Assembly: GCF_025210595.1 (NCBI RefSeq)
Contig: NZ_JAOARH010000051.1
Coordinates: 1 to 42,590, forward strand
Source of the DNA: Winogradskyella sp.
GTDB taxonomy: Bacteria; Bacteroidota; Bacteroidia; Flavobacteriales; Flavobacteriaceae
Direction: 5' to 3'
Length of the DNA stretch: 42,590 nt
Shown here: one piece after another, positions 32,674 through 41,978 of the stretch
Numbering within the stretch: the stretch's first letter is position 1
Layout: every line of letters begins with the position of its first letter
Notes under the pieces: model-generated
The model's database searches: none
Seen by the model: the letters and a program-made list of their open reading frames with translations, nothing else
Told to the model about the DNA's origin: nothing
Translations under genes and position numbers: made by a program

Positions 32674-33321
32674 TCAAATAATATTATTTCGTCTCGCTTT
32701 TGCAACGGCTTCTAACTTATTGTGAACTTGTAATTTTCGATAAATATGCTCTATATGCTTCCTAATAGTACCTGTAGATAAAATAAGGTTTTCTGCTACA
32801 GCATTATAACTTAAGCCTTTACTAAGCTGTTCTAAAACATCTACTTCTCTACTGGTAAGTTTAATTTCTTCCTTGTCTTGCTTGTCTTCCACAAACGGAT
32901 TACGAAGCAATTTTAAGGTCTTTAAGGCAATTGAAGGATTCATTGCAGCACCTCCATTTAAGGTTTCTAAAATACCAGAATGTAAATCTTCCGCATTAAT
33001 TTCTTTTAGTAAATAACCATCAGCACCAGCTTTTATAGCATTAAATATATTTTCGTCATTATCAAAAACAGTAAGCATTATAATCTTTATATGTGGATAC
33101 TTTTGCTTTACTTGTTCTGTAGCTTCAATACCATTCATTTCAGGCATTTCAATATCCATTAAGATTAAATCAATATTATGGTTTTCTTTGAGCTTTTCTA
33201 TAACATCCTTACCATTCATGGCAATAAATCTCACCTGCAAATCATCAAAAAAAGACAATTTTTCTTTTACTGCTTTTATTAAAAAAGTGTTATCATCTAC
33301 TATGGCTATTCTTATGACCAT
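32674..33321 (-). CDS. NarL/LuxR-family response regulator
   Basis: 215 residues. Receiver domain 1-125 with D9/D10, phospho-acceptor D56 in LILMDIEMPEMNG, and K105 region YLLKE; C-terminal LuxR-type helix-turn-helix (about 150-213: LTSREVDVLEQLSKG, AENLILSTGTIRKHIEHIY). It lies 68 bp downstream of the sensor kinase gene, the usual HisKA_3 kinase-NarL regulator arrangement. An 18-bp palindrome in that 68-bp gap, repeated upstream of the lipoprotein gene at 37162, is a likely binding site. Confidence 0.95.
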   Translation of the reverse strand: MVIRIAIVDDNTFLIKAVKEKLSFFDDLQVRFIAMNGKDVIEKLKENHNIDLILMDIEMPEMNGIEATEQVKQKYPHIKIIMLTVFDNDENIFNAIKAGADGYLLKEINAEDLHSGILETLNGGAAMNPSIALKTLKLLRNPFVEDKQDKEEIKLTSREVDVLEQLSKGLSYNAVAENLILSTGTIRKHIEHIYRKLQVHNKLEAVAKARRNNII

Positions 33322-33370
33322 TTATTTTGCTTTTATATTATAAATATCACTCTTTAAATATAGAATACCT

Positions 33371-33388
33371 ATACGTAATTCATCGTAT
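33371..33388. promoter_or_regulatory. Candidate NarL-type operator, copy 1
   Basis: ATACGTAATTCATCGTAT: ATACG and CGTAT arms separated by 8 bp. 16 of 18 bases match the reverse complement of copy 2 at 37225-37242. It begins 50 bp upstream of the response regulator ATG and 2 bp after the kinase stop. Confidence 0.6.
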
Positions 33389-33389
33389 T

Positions 33390-35252
33390 TCAAAATTCTA
33401 AAATTATGATTGTACCATCGGTTGTATTAGAATTAATTGTTAGCTCTCCATGAATTTCTTCGGCTCGTTTCTTCATATTATTTAAACCGTTTCCTAAATC
33501 GACATCAGCTTCATTAAAACCGTTTCCATCATCAGAAATGCTAATTTTCATTTGTTCTTTTGCTTCAGTTATTAAAACCTCTATAACTGAAGCATTGGCA
33601 TATTTTAAACTATTATTTATAGCCTCTTGAATGATTCTATAAATATTTATTCCTTTAATAGAAGAAAAGGTAATTTGTTTATCTACTTTATTTTCTACTT
33701 TAAAATTGAATTTAATATTTTGTGCTGCAAGATTGGCTTTATCAATAAAATTTGAAATTCTAATCTCTAGGTCTTCAAAGGTAATTTCATCTTTATTCAT
33801 TGCCCAAATTGTATCTCTTAGCTCATGAATTGTTGTAGTGGTAAACTCACTTATACTTTTAAGCTTATCACCTAGTTTATATGGAATTTTAAATCCGTAT
33901 TTAAGATTATCTATTGATGAGATAATGAATGTAAGTTGAGCACCTATATTATCGTGCAAATCTCTACTAATTCTCAGGCGCTGCTCTTGCAACTTATTCT
34001 GAGTTTCAATTTTAATTAAAGCATCTTTTAATTCATTTTCTTTTTGAAGTTGTCTATTCTTTAGCCTTTGCTGATTGTAAAATAAATATCCTAAAAGACC
34101 TAAAACCACAGCAAGGGCTCCTAAACCAAGTATATATGTATTCTTTTTACTAAGATCTAACTCTTTTTCGGCAAGGTCTGCACGCTGCGATAGTATTTCT
34201 TTTTCTTTTTTTTCGGTTTGAAAACGAATCTCTAGCTCGTGTATGCGATTATTTGTTTCTGTATTAAGAACACTGTCCTTGAGTTTTGTATAAACTAAAT
34301 GATAATGCAAAGCATTCTTATAATCGTTCTTAGCCTCATAGCTTTTATAAAGATATTCCGAAGCATATTTTTTTAAAGGATAATAGCTATTACCCTTAGA
34401 GAGATTAAACCCTTTTTCATAACTATTTACGGCTTTATTGTAATCTTTCTTTTTAAAATAAAGATCACCAATATATAAATGTGTATCAGAAATGCCGTAA
34501 ATATCCTTTCGCTTTTCCCTAATTACCATTGCACTATCTAAATAAGCTTCTGCCTTATTGTACTCGGACTGCTTGGCATATATCTCAGCCAAATGACAAT
34601 ACCCAAACGGTATACCTACACTATCGTTGAGTGTTTTTTTTAGTTTTAGCGATTTGTTATGGTAATAAAGTGCACTATCTAATTGATGTTTTAAAGCATG
34701 CAACACTCCATAATTATCATAAACCGGATTAATAATCTGTGCATCAAAATTTGACTCTAATAAAGCAATAGCTTTTGTCATATACCTCATAGATTTATCT
34801 AAATCTAGATACTTAATTTTCCACGCTAAGTTGGCATAACTATCACCAACTTTAACCGGAAGATTTAAGGTTTCATAAAGCTTAATTATCTCTAAAGACA
34901 AGGCTATTGTTTCTTCCGTTCGAGATGTAAAATGAAGCACCAAACGCTTCTTTTCTAAAGATTTTGCCAACAACAACGTGTCCTTAATCTCTTTAGAATA
35001 TGCGATAGCTTTTTCGGTTAAACTATCTAAAAACCTAATATTACTTACCACTTTATCGTAAGGTATGCTAACAATTTGCTCTACTTGCTCTTTTTTTGAA
35101 AGTTTAGATATTTCTTGCGACAGCGAATCTAAATAAGAGCCTTTTTGAGAAAATGCCTGAAAAGAATACAGTAGTAAAATTGAGAGAACTAATTTTCTTA
35201 TCATAGGTTTAATTAATAGCAATAACAAGATACTAATTTTAAAAAAACTCAT
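33390..35252 (-). CDS. TPR-containing sensor histidine kinase (HisKA_3)
   Basis: 620 residues if started at the ATG at 35252, which overlaps the preceding stop as ATGA; M17 (35204, MIRKLVLSILLLYSFQAFSQ) gives a cleaner signal peptide and may be the true start. Periplasmic part (about 40-340) is made of tetratricopeptide repeats (for example AEIYAKQSEYNKAEAYLDSA, LYFKKKDYNKAVNSYEKG), then a TM near 372-392, a coiled coil, the phospho-acceptor H433 in SRDLHDNIGAQL, and an HATPase_c domain with DDGNGF and GNGLNNMKKR. Signals to the NarL-type regulator encoded next. Confidence 0.94.
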   Translation of the reverse strand: MSFFKISILLLLLIKPMIRKLVLSILLLYSFQAFSQKGSYLDSLSQEISKLSKKEQVEQIVSIPYDKVVSNIRFLDSLTEKAIAYSKEIKDTLLLAKSLEKKRLVLHFTSRTEETIALSLEIIKLYETLNLPVKVGDSYANLAWKIKYLDLDKSMRYMTKAIALLESNFDAQIINPVYDNYGVLHALKHQLDSALYYHNKSLKLKKTLNDSVGIPFGYCHLAEIYAKQSEYNKAEAYLDSAMVIREKRKDIYGISDTHLYIGDLYFKKKDYNKAVNSYEKGFNLSKGNSYYPLKKYASEYLYKSYEAKNDYKNALHYHLVYTKLKDSVLNTETNNRIHELEIRFQTEKKEKEILSQRADLAEKELDLSKKNTYILGLGALAVVLGLLGYLFYNQQRLKNRQLQKENELKDALIKIETQNKLQEQRLRISRDLHDNIGAQLTFIISSIDNLKYGFKIPYKLGDKLKSISEFTTTTIHELRDTIWAMNKDEITFEDLEIRISNFIDKANLAAQNIKFNFKVENKVDKQITFSSIKGINIYRIIQEAINNSLKYANASVIEVLITEAKEQMKISISDDGNGFNEADVDLGNGLNNMKKRAEEIHGELTINSNTTDGTIIILEF

Positions 35253-36271
35253 ACAGTAACTATAATCTCAGTGCCTTGATTTTCTTTTGAATTTATCTTT
35301 AACTCACCTCCAATACTAGAAATTCTTTGTCTCATAGTATTAAAACCATTTCCGCTTTTTACAGAAGCTATATCAAAACCAATTCCGTTATCTGAAATTT
35401 TAAAGACATAGTTTAATATATTTTTTGAAACATTCACTTTAATTTTAGAAGCTCTAGCATATTTTAAACTATTTTGAATAGCTTCTTGAGTTACACGATG
35501 AATATTCATCCCCTCTACGGAAGTAAATTTTTTAGAGATATCTACACTGTCTTCTACATTAAAAACAAACTGAACTTTAGTATCGTATAAATGCGCCTTA
35601 TCAATGTAATTAGAAATTCTAGTTTGTAAATCTTCAAAAGTGATTTCACTTTTATTCATTGCCCAAATACTATCTCTTAACTCATATATAGCACCAGAAG
35701 TGAAACTACTTATTGTTTCTAGCTTTCTTATTAACTTTTCGTTCTTAATCTCAAAGCCATATTTTAAATTATCTATGGAAGAAATTATGAATGTAAGTTG
35801 AGCACATATAGTATTGTGCAAATCTCTACTTATTCTTAAACGTTGTTCTTGTAACTTGTTTTGAGTTTCAATTCTAATTAAAGCATTTTTTAATTCGCTT
35901 TCTTTGCGTGATTGCTGGGTTCTAAACCTTTTTTGGTTATAAAACAGAAAACTTATTAAACTTAATACTATAACAATTGTGGTAAAGCTAAAAATTTGAT
36001 AATTGCGCTTTTGTATCACTAAACTTTGCTCTGCTGATTTTGCGCGCTGAATTAAAATTTGCTTTTGTTTTTCAACCGAATGGTATTCTTTAAATAAGAC
36101 TAATACATTATTTGTTTGCTTATTGGATAAATCAATGGAGCTATCTACACTTCTGCTCTTATCATTTTGACTATTAGCAACTATTAACAATAAAAAAAAC
36201 ATCAGATACATTCGGCCTTTTAAGGCAGAAACAATAACTGATGTTTTCTTAAAAAAATTGATTAATAGCAT
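35249..36271 (-). CDS. Second HisKA_3 sensor kinase, paralogue without TPRs and with altered H-box
   Basis: 340 residues from the ATG at 36271; ATGs at 36211 and 36202 are alternatives that start next to a hydrophobic signal-like segment. Its C-terminal two thirds closely match the kinase that follows (QNKLQEQRLRISRDLH, AQLTFIISSIDNLKYGF), so the genes are tandem paralogues. The TPR sensor is absent; only about 35 polar residues precede the TM. In the H-box the residue after His is Asn (LHNT) where the paralogue has Asp (LHDN); this acidic residue normally serves as general base. The ATPase domain keeps DNGIGF and GNGFNTM. Stop overlaps the next gene (ATGA). Confidence 0.85.
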   Translation of the reverse strand: MLLINFFKKTSVIVSALKGRMYLMFFLLLIVANSQNDKSRSVDSSIDLSNKQTNNVLVLFKEYHSVEKQKQILIQRAKSAEQSLVIQKRNYQIFSFTTIVIVLSLISFLFYNQKRFRTQQSRKESELKNALIRIETQNKLQEQRLRISRDLHNTICAQLTFIISSIDNLKYGFEIKNEKLIRKLETISSFTSGAIYELRDSIWAMNKSEITFEDLQTRISNYIDKAHLYDTKVQFVFNVEDSVDISKKFTSVEGMNIHRVTQEAIQNSLKYARASKIKVNVSKNILNYVFKISDNGIGFDIASVKSGNGFNTMRQRISSIGGELKINSKENQGTEIIVTV

Positions 36272-36326
36272 ATACAATATATAATTAATTGTCCTTAAAT
36301 CTCTTTTTATTCGATTAAGAGGTGTT

Positions 36327-36368
36327 AAAAAAAGATTAAGCGCAATTATGTAGGAATTACGCTTAATC
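36327..36368 (-). terminator. Terminator or attenuator before the kinase pair
   Basis: GATTAAGCG (36334-36342) pairs with CGCTTAATC (36360-36368), with AATT/AATT able to pair inside after one mismatch. On the minus strand a T7 run follows. It lies 56 bp before the kinase ATG at 36271 and 82 bp after the small ORF at 36450-36581, so it either ends that ORF's transcript or controls the kinase genes. The loop strand contains CGTAATTC, the core of the putative operator. Confidence 0.75.
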
Positions 36369-36449
36369 CTAATAAACCTCAACAACAAGATTTATTTGTT
36401 AGGGTTATAGACATAAATCATTTCATCATTTGGTTTATAATTAAAAGAG

Positions 36450-36581
36450 CTACAGAATTATGGTGTCTCTTCCACAATTAATGATGTAATACTTACCCAA
36501 AGCACTAGCATTATTATTGTTTATACTTGAGTCAATAGCAGTTTCATCTGTTAAAAATTTATTTATTTTATTAGTAAGCAT
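36450..36581 (-). CDS. Candidate small peptide gene (43 aa)
   Basis: An ATG at 36581 opens a 43-codon frame (MLTNKINKFLTDETAIDSSI at the N-terminus, ending in ALGKYYIINCGRDTIIL). Codon composition looks coding: no rare runs, a balanced polar N-terminal half and a hydrophobic C-terminal half with one Cys. It is followed by an intrinsic terminator. No homologue known to me. It lies between the surface lipoprotein and the two sensor kinases, so a secreted or signalling peptide is conceivable but unproven; chance ORF remains possible. Confidence 0.3.
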   Translation of the reverse strand: MLTNKINKFLTDETAIDSSINNNNASALGKYYIINCGRDTIIL

Positions 36582-36628
36582 TAGAAGGAAAACCCAAACT
36601 TCGAAATGAGCATTTTCTAATTACAGAA

Positions 36629-37162
36629 CTATATAGTTTGCTTATCTAAGTTGAAAGATCCATTAGTAATATCCTTCAATGACTGGTCTCCATTCACATT
36701 TTTACCATTAAAATTGAAAGTTCCCATAATTTTATTTTCTGTTTCTTCTGAAATATTAACTTCTCCAACTTGTGTATCATCATAAGGTGCTTGCCATATT
36801 TCTGTGGTAGAGTTTTGAGGGTTGCTAATGTCAACATCTGTTTCTGTATAAGAGGCAGAATTAAAAATGTTTGCTCCACCACCTAAAGGATAGGTTCCTG
36901 GTCCAGAATAACCGACTATGGTTATAGAAAAAGCATTCCCATCGCTATTAGAAGCAATAATAATTAAATTGTTTCCGTTGTTTGCAACTGTTGCAGAAGA
37001 TGAAATATCTAAAGACTGAAAATTTGCTCCATCTATACGTGCTATTAATGTACCTGAAGGTGCATCTCCTCCATCACCTCCGTCATCATCACTTTTACAT
37101 GATGTAAATGTTACCAATGACATTGTCATTAATAATAACATAAAATTTTTTAAAGTTCTCAT
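36629..37162 (-). CDS. Surface lipoprotein, DUF6252-like
   Basis: 177 residues. Signal peptide with lipobox Cys at 22 (TFTSC) followed by KSDDDGGDGGD, matching the acidic lipoprotein export signal that sends Bacteroidetes lipoproteins to the cell surface. The body is beta-rich (IARIDGANFQSLDIS, FSITIVGYSGPGTYPLGGG, MGTFNFNGKNVNG), resembling the DUF6252 group of small flavobacterial lipoproteins of unknown function. Its promoter region contains the 18-bp palindrome shared with the NarL-type regulator, so it is probably a target of that system. Confidence 0.85.
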   Translation of the reverse strand: MRTLKNFMLLLMTMSLVTFTSCKSDDDGGDGGDAPSGTLIARIDGANFQSLDISSSATVANNGNNLIIIASNSDGNAFSITIVGYSGPGTYPLGGGANIFNSASYTETDVDISNPQNSTTEIWQAPYDDTQVGEVNISEETENKIMGTFNFNGKNVNGDQSLKDITNGSFNLDKQTI

Positions 37163-37224
37163 TGTTGAAATAATTTATTGGTTAATAATTGAGGTAAATC
37201 TCAACAATAAGATGATGATAAAAC

Positions 37225-37242
37225 ATACGACGAATTGCGTAT
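37225..37242. promoter_or_regulatory. Candidate NarL-type operator, copy 2
   Basis: ATACGACGAATTGCGTAT, read on the minus strand ATACGCAATTCGTCGTAT. Arms ATACG/CGTAT and 8-bp spacer as in copy 1; only two of 18 positions differ. It lies 63-80 bp upstream of the lipoprotein ATG. Confidence 0.6.
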
Positions 37243-37276
37243 ATTTTTATAACATATTGATTTTTAAATAATTAAA

Positions 37277-38227
37277 CTAAAATAAGATGTCAGGAAATTT
37301 TGCTTGTAAATCTTCAATCTCTAATTCTAGTTTGGCAAGAAATTTTTGATGTGCTTCAGAATTAGGATTAAAAGGTCGATGTGCTTTTTTAGCTTGAATA
37401 CTACCTACTTTTTCTGAAACCTTTATTGCTTCTTCAGTTAACCAAACTGTATTAAATTTTTCCCAGATGTAGTCTATTGCCAAATCGTTTGGATGAATCA
37501 TATCTGTACTGTAAAAACGATAATCTCTTAGTTCATCCATTACAATTTCGTAAGATGGAAAATAATACAACTGCTTTCTAGGTTCTACAATATGGTGTAT
37601 TGCAGATAACAAATGTGCTTTGCTTCTATTATTTTCTACAAAGCCATCTTTTAAATGACGAACTGGAGAAACCGTGAATATAAAATTAACTTTAGGGTTT
37701 ATACTCTTAACCAAACTAACAATGGCTTCTAATGACTCAGCAATTTGCTCAACAGAAAGTAACTCTTTTAAAAACTGTTTTTGAGGCACTTTGTGGCAAT
37801 TTGCTACAAGTTTATCTGTAGCAATATGCCTGTAAACCCAAGCTGTTCCTAAAGTAATAATGATATGAGATGATGCATTGAGATGCTGATGCGTTAATTC
37901 GATTTGGTCGTTCAAACTTTTTAACAAATCGCCTTTCGAAATAGTATCCAATCTAGAATGCGTATCAAAACAACTCCAAACTTCATTATGTTGTATAAGT
38001 TCACCTTCAGAATAAAAATCTTTATTAATTGCTCTTGCAATAAGATTCTCAATAGCCAATGGGTGAAACAATATCCCAAATGGATTAACTGTATTCTGAA
38101 ACTTATAATACTTAAACTTACTTCCAATATTTTCAGAAAAACATGAACCCAACAACATAATCTTAGAATTGTAATCTATTTGATTATGTTGTTGTGATTG
38201 TAATGGTATGTTGGTTTTAAGTTTCAT
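37277..38227 (-). CDS. GSCFA domain-containing protein
   Basis: 316 residues. The family name motif is visible as LLGSCFSENIGSKF near 25-38, followed by NPFGILFHPLAI, the central ITLGTAWVYRH and the C-terminal YFPSYEIVMDELRDYRFYSTDMIHPND with the conserved Ser/Asp/His set expected of an SGNH-like esterase. The family is related to SGNH hydrolases; substrate unknown. No signal peptide. Located just downstream of alaS with a REP-like palindrome in the 36-bp gap, an arrangement suggesting co-transcription. Confidence 0.9.
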   Translation of the reverse strand: MKLKTNIPLQSQQHNQIDYNSKIMLLGSCFSENIGSKFKYYKFQNTVNPFGILFHPLAIENLIARAINKDFYSEGELIQHNEVWSCFDTHSRLDTISKGDLLKSLNDQIELTHQHLNASSHIIITLGTAWVYRHIATDKLVANCHKVPQKQFLKELLSVEQIAESLEAIVSLVKSINPKVNFIFTVSPVRHLKDGFVENNRSKAHLLSAIHHIVEPRKQLYYFPSYEIVMDELRDYRFYSTDMIHPNDLAIDYIWEKFNTVWLTEEAIKVSEKVGSIQAKKAHRPFNPNSEAHQKFLAKLELEIEDLQAKFPDILF

Positions 38228-38236
38228 GTTTTAAAG

Positions 38237-38262
38237 AGATTCTGAAACAAGTTCAGAATAAC
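38237..38262 (-). repeat. REP-like palindrome between alaS and the GSCFA gene
   Basis: ATTCTGAA (38239-38246), ACAAG loop, TTCAGAAT (38252-38259): perfect 8-bp stem. It occupies almost the whole 36-bp gap and ends 4 bp before the alaS stop codon. Confidence 0.88.
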
Positions 38263-38263
38263 A

Positions 38264-40876
38264 TTAAAAATAATTTTTCGCAGCATTCAAAGCCTCATCA
38301 ATACCACTAGGGTTTTTACCACCAGCAGTTGCAAAGAATGGTTGTCCTCCTCCACCTCCTTGGATATACTTACCAAGTTCTCTTACAATCTGCCCAGCAT
38401 TAAGATCTTTTTCCGCAACCAAGTTCTTAGACACATAACAAGATAAAATTGCTTTTCCATTAGTGTCAGCACCAAATAAAGCAAAAAGATTATCTACTTC
38501 GCCACCTAATTCAAAACATAAATCTTTAATTCCTGAGGCATCTAAATCTACTTTTTTAGCGATAAAGTTTATACCATTAACTTCGGTAATTTGGCTTTTA
38601 AGTTCACCTTTTACATTCTTGGCTTTATCTTTAAGTAATTGCTCTATTTGTTTCTTTAGATTAGTATTTTCAGTTTGTAAATTTTGTAATGCTTTTACAG
38701 GTTCTTTAGCATTATTAAGTAGGTCTCTCATTTCAAAATAAGCTCTGTTATTTTCAAAATAAAAGTCCTTAACCGCATCATAGGTAATGGCTTCTATTCG
38801 TCGTATTCCTGCTGCTACTGCTCCTTCAGAAACAATTTTAAAATGCCAAATATCTGATGTGTTTTTAACATGCGTACCACCACATAACTCAATAGATTGT
38901 CCAAAACGGATAGTTCTTACTGTATCACCATATTTTTCGCCAAACAAAGCCATAGCACCATCTGCCATAGCTTTATCCATTGGTACATTTCTATTTTCTT
39001 CTAGAGCTAATTTTCCATCAATACGTGCATTTACAAAATTTTCTACATCTCTTAGCTCTTCAACTGTTAATTTAGAAAAATGAGAAAAATCGAAACGCAG
39101 ATGTTTAGAATGTACTGCAGATCCTTTTTGTTCTACATGTGTACCTAAAACTTCGCGTAATGCTTGATGCAATAAATGTGTTGCAGTATGATTACATTCT
39201 GTTCTAAAACGTTGCTTTTCATCTACTACAGCTTTAAAAGTTTCGTTAAGATGCTTAGGTAGGTTTTTTACAAAATGAATAATAACATTATTCTCCTTTT
39301 TAGTATCTAAAATATAAACTACATCACCATGATTATCTTGCAAATATCCTTTGTCACCTACTTGTCCTCCACCTTCTGCATAAAACGGAGTTAGATTAAA
39401 AACCAACTGATACATGTCACCATCTTTCTTAGAGGTAACTTTTCTGTAACGTGTAATTTTCACATTAGCCTCAAGTGCATCGTAACCAATAAATTCTTGC
39501 TCGCTATCTTCTACTAACAATGTCCAATCATCCGTTGAAGTTTCACTAGCTTTACGAGAACGATTTTTCTGAATTTGAAGCTGCTCTTCAAATCCTTTTT
39601 CATCGAGTTTTAAATTCTTTTCAGAAAGAATTAAAGCTGTCAAATCTATTGGAAATCCGTAAGTATCATATAATTCAAAAGCTTTTTCACCAGAAACGGT
39701 ATCGCCTTTTGTTTCTTCTACAATACGATTCAATAAAATTAAACCCTGTTCTAAAGTCCTTAAAAAGGAAGATTCTTCTTCTTTAATAACATTTTCAATG
39801 AGTTGTTTTTGAGCTTTAATTTCAGGAAACGCTTTTCCCATTTTTTTACTCAAAATATCAACTAATCGATATATAAATGGCTCTTTTTTGTCTAAAAACG
39901 TAAAGCCATAACGCACAGCACGACGTAATATTCTTCTAATTACATAACCTGCTCCAGTATTACTAGGCAACTGACCATCTGCAATAGAAAATGCAACAGC
40001 TCTTACATGGTCTGATATAACTCTGATAGCTATATCTGTTTTTTCGTCTTTACCATAATCCTTGTTGGTAATGGTTTCAATCTCGCGAATAATTGGCGTA
40101 AACACATCTGTATCGTAGTTAGATTGTACACCTTGTAATACCATACACAAACGTTCAAAGCCCATTCCTGTATCGATATGTTTATTCGGAAGCGCCTCTA
40201 AAGTGCCATTTGCTTTACGGTTGTATTGCATAAAAACTAAATTCCAGATTTCTACAACCTGAGGGTGATCCATATTTACTAAAGATTTACCATCTACTTT
40301 GGCTTTTTCTTCAGCAGAACGAATATCGACATGTATTTCGCTACAAGGTCCACAAGGCCCTTGGTCTCCCATTTCCCAAAAATTGTCCTTTTTATTTCCC
40401 ATAAGAATACGATCTTCTGGAATAAATGCTTTCCATAAATCGTATGCTTCTTGATCCATTTTTAAATTATCATCATCATCACTTCCTTCAAAAACCGTAA
40501 CATATAAAATGTCCTTATCTATGCCGTAAACTTCAGTCAATAATTCCCAAGCCCAAGCTATAGCTTCTTTCTTAAAATAATCACCAAAGCTCCAGTTACC
40601 TAGCATTTCAAATAAAGTATGATGATAGGTATCATAACCTACTTCTTCTAAATCATTATGCTTACCAGAAACTCTTAAACACTTTTGCGAGTCTGCAATC
40701 CTATTATTTTTCGGATCACTGTTACCTAAAAAATATTCTTTAAAAGGTGCCATACCTGAATTAACAAACATTAAAGTAGGATCATTTTTGGTCACCATTG
40801 GTGCTGAAGGTACAATAAGGTGCTTTTTGCTTTCAAAAAAATTTAAAAACTTAGTACGAATATCTTGAGATGTCAT
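38264..40876 (-). CDS. alaS: Alanyl-tRNA synthetase
   Basis: 870 residues, full length. Class II catalytic domain with motif 1 region [35 protein letters not shown] and [22 protein letters not shown]; tRNA-recognition helices; editing domain with the Zn-binding HTATHLLH and CGGTHV motifs; C-terminal DHHA1 domain rich in Gly ([19 protein letters not shown]). Charges tRNA-Ala and clears Ser/Gly-AMP errors. Divergent from the M23 peptidase gene with 129 bp between. Confidence 0.98.
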   Translation of the reverse strand: MTSQDIRTKFLNFFESKKHLIVPSAPMVTKNDPTLMFVNSGMAPFKEYFLGNSDPKNNRIADSQKCLRVSGKHNDLEEVGYDTYHHTLFEMLGNWSFGDYFKKEAIAWAWELLTEVYGIDKDILYVTVFEGSDDDDNLKMDQEAYDLWKAFIPEDRILMGNKKDNFWEMGDQGPCGPCSEIHVDIRSAEEKAKVDGKSLVNMDHPQVVEIWNLVFMQYNRKANGTLEALPNKHIDTGMGFERLCMVLQGVQSNYDTDVFTPIIREIETITNKDYGKDEKTDIAIRVISDHVRAVAFSIADGQLPSNTGAGYVIRRILRRAVRYGFTFLDKKEPFIYRLVDILSKKMGKAFPEIKAQKQLIENVIKEEESSFLRTLEQGLILLNRIVEETKGDTVSGEKAFELYDTYGFPIDLTALILSEKNLKLDEKGFEEQLQIQKNRSRKASETSTDDWTLLVEDSEQEFIGYDALEANVKITRYRKVTSKKDGDMYQLVFNLTPFYAEGGGQVGDKGYLQDNHGDVVYILDTKKENNVIIHFVKNLPKHLNETFKAVVDEKQRFRTECNHTATHLLHQALREVLGTHVEQKGSAVHSKHLRFDFSHFSKLTVEELRDVENFVNARIDGKLALEENRNVPMDKAMADGAMALFGEKYGDTVRTIRFGQSIELCGGTHVKNTSDIWHFKIVSEGAVAAGIRRIEAITYDAVKDFYFENNRAYFEMRDLLNNAKEPVKALQNLQTENTNLKKQIEQLLKDKAKNVKGELKSQITEVNGINFIAKKVDLDASGIKDLCFELGGEVDNLFALFGADTNGKAILSCYVSKNLVAEKDLNAGQIVRELGKYIQGGGGGQPFFATAGGKNPSGIDEALNAAKNYF

Positions 40877-40930
40877 ATACTGAAATTATAGCTTGTTTCG
40901 TTAATATTACCACATTTGCAAAACAATCTT

Positions 40931-40938
40931 TATATTTG
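40931..40938 (+). promoter_or_regulatory. Possible -7 box of the M23 peptidase operon
   Basis: TATATTTG matches TAnnTTTG. No convincing TTTG lies 17-23 bp before it; the nearest TTTG is only 12 bp away. The predicted RNA start near 40945 coincides with the foot of the hairpin below. Confidence 0.4.
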
Positions 40939-40944
40939 AAAGTT

Positions 40945-40983
40945 CAGCAATTTTGGCAGAACACGTAAAGTGTATGATTGCTG
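40945..40983 (+). repeat. Stem-loop in the M23 peptidase leader
   Basis: CAGCAAT (40945-40951) pairs with ATTGCTG (40977-40983); inside, ACAC (40961-40964) pairs with GTGT (40970-40973). It would form at the very 5' end of the mRNA, 22 nt before the ATG at 41006, where it may protect the transcript. Confidence 0.4.
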
Positions 40984-41005
40984 CAAAAATAGTATAAATT
41001 AGAAC

Positions 41006-41977
41006 ATGGCTAAGGTAAAATATTATTATGATGCAGAGACGCTTTCTTACCGTAAAATAAAGCGTAAAAAAGTAACAACGTTAAAATACGCAACCGTTTT
41101 TCTCTTGGCTGCTGCTTTGTTTGGTTTTTTATCTTTTGCTATCGTTAGTAATTACATACACTCTCCTAAAGAACGTCAGTTAGCAAGAGAATTGCAAAAT
41201 ATGCAATTGCAATATGAGCTCTTAAACAAACGTATGGATGATGCTATCACTGCTTTAGAAAATGTAGAAGAACGCGATAATGCCATTTACAGATTATATT
41301 TTGAAGCCAATCCTATACCAGAAGAACAAAGACGCGCTGGATTTGGAGGTATTAATCGCTACAAAAAGTTTGAAGGTTTTGACAATTCACAATTAATTTC
41401 AGAAAGCAATAAACGTCTAGATATTTTAGAAAAAGCAATAGTCGTTCAGTCTAAATCGCTTGATGAAATTGCCAAGTTAGCAGAAGACAAAGAAAAGTTT
41501 TTAGAAGCCATACCAGCTATTCAACCTGTAAGAAATGAAAATTTAACTCGTATGGCATCTGGTTATGGTTATAGAACAGATCCTTTTACAAAGGCAAGAA
41601 AATTTCACTTTGGCATGGATTTTACTGCACCACGTGGCACACCAATCTATGCTACTGGAGATGGTATTATAAAACGTGCAGACAATAGAGCTTCAGGATA
41701 TGGTAAACACATACGCCTAGACCATGGTTATGGTTATGTTTCCTTGTATGCGCATTTATATAAATATAATGTACGAGTTAATCAGCGTGTAAAACGAGGC
41801 GACCTCATTGGCTATGTTGGTAGTACAGGACGATCTGAAGCTCCACATTTACATTACGAAGTTTTTAAAGATGGTGAACGCATCAATCCTATAAATTTCT
41901 ATTATGGTAACTTATCTGCATCAGAGTTTAATGAACTACTGAGAAAAGCCTCATTAGAAAACCAATCCCTAGATTAA
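41006..41977 (+). CDS. M23-family peptidoglycan endopeptidase
   Basis: 323 residues. Short basic cytoplasmic start (YRKIKRKK), one TM near 27-48, a coiled coil (about 52-85, 125-160) and a C-terminal M23/LytM domain. Zn ligands are in HFGMD and HLHYE, with GYGYRTDPFTKARKFHFGMD and GDLIGYVGSTGRSEAPHLHY typical of active DD-endopeptidases of the MepM/NlpD group. Membrane-anchored, acting on peptidoglycan in the periplasm. It starts a plus-strand unit with the MerR and LemA genes. Confidence 0.94.
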   Translation: MAKVKYYYDAETLSYRKIKRKKVTTLKYATVFLLAAALFGFLSFAIVSNYIHSPKERQLARELQNMQLQYELLNKRMDDAITALENVEERDNAIYRLYFEANPIPEEQRRAGFGGINRYKKFEGFDNSQLISESNKRLDILEKAIVVQSKSLDEIAKLAEDKEKFLEAIPAIQPVRNENLTRMASGYGYRTDPFTKARKFHFGMDFTAPRGTPIYATGDGIIKRADNRASGYGKHIRLDHGYGYVSLYAHLYKYNVRVNQRVKRGDLIGYVGSTGRSEAPHLHYEVFKDGERINPINFYYGNLSASEFNELLRKASLENQSLD

Positions 41978-41978
41978 T

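Noticed and set aside
36272-36388. TTG start for the short sensor kinase at 36388
   Set aside because: The added segment is the translation of a terminator-like stem-loop (36327-36368) and is basic without domain character.
36378-37213. Direct repeat CTCAACAAYAAGAT at 36378-36391 and 37200-37213
   Set aside because: 13 of 14 bases match, but placement relative to genes and to the operator-like sites differs, so no common function can be argued; may be chance in AT-rich DNA.
40946-40980. TTTTGGCAGAACACGTAAAG as a sigma-54 promoter for the M23 peptidase
   Set aside because: TGGCA is present but there is no GC doublet at the -12 position; a TAnnTTTG box lies nearby instead.
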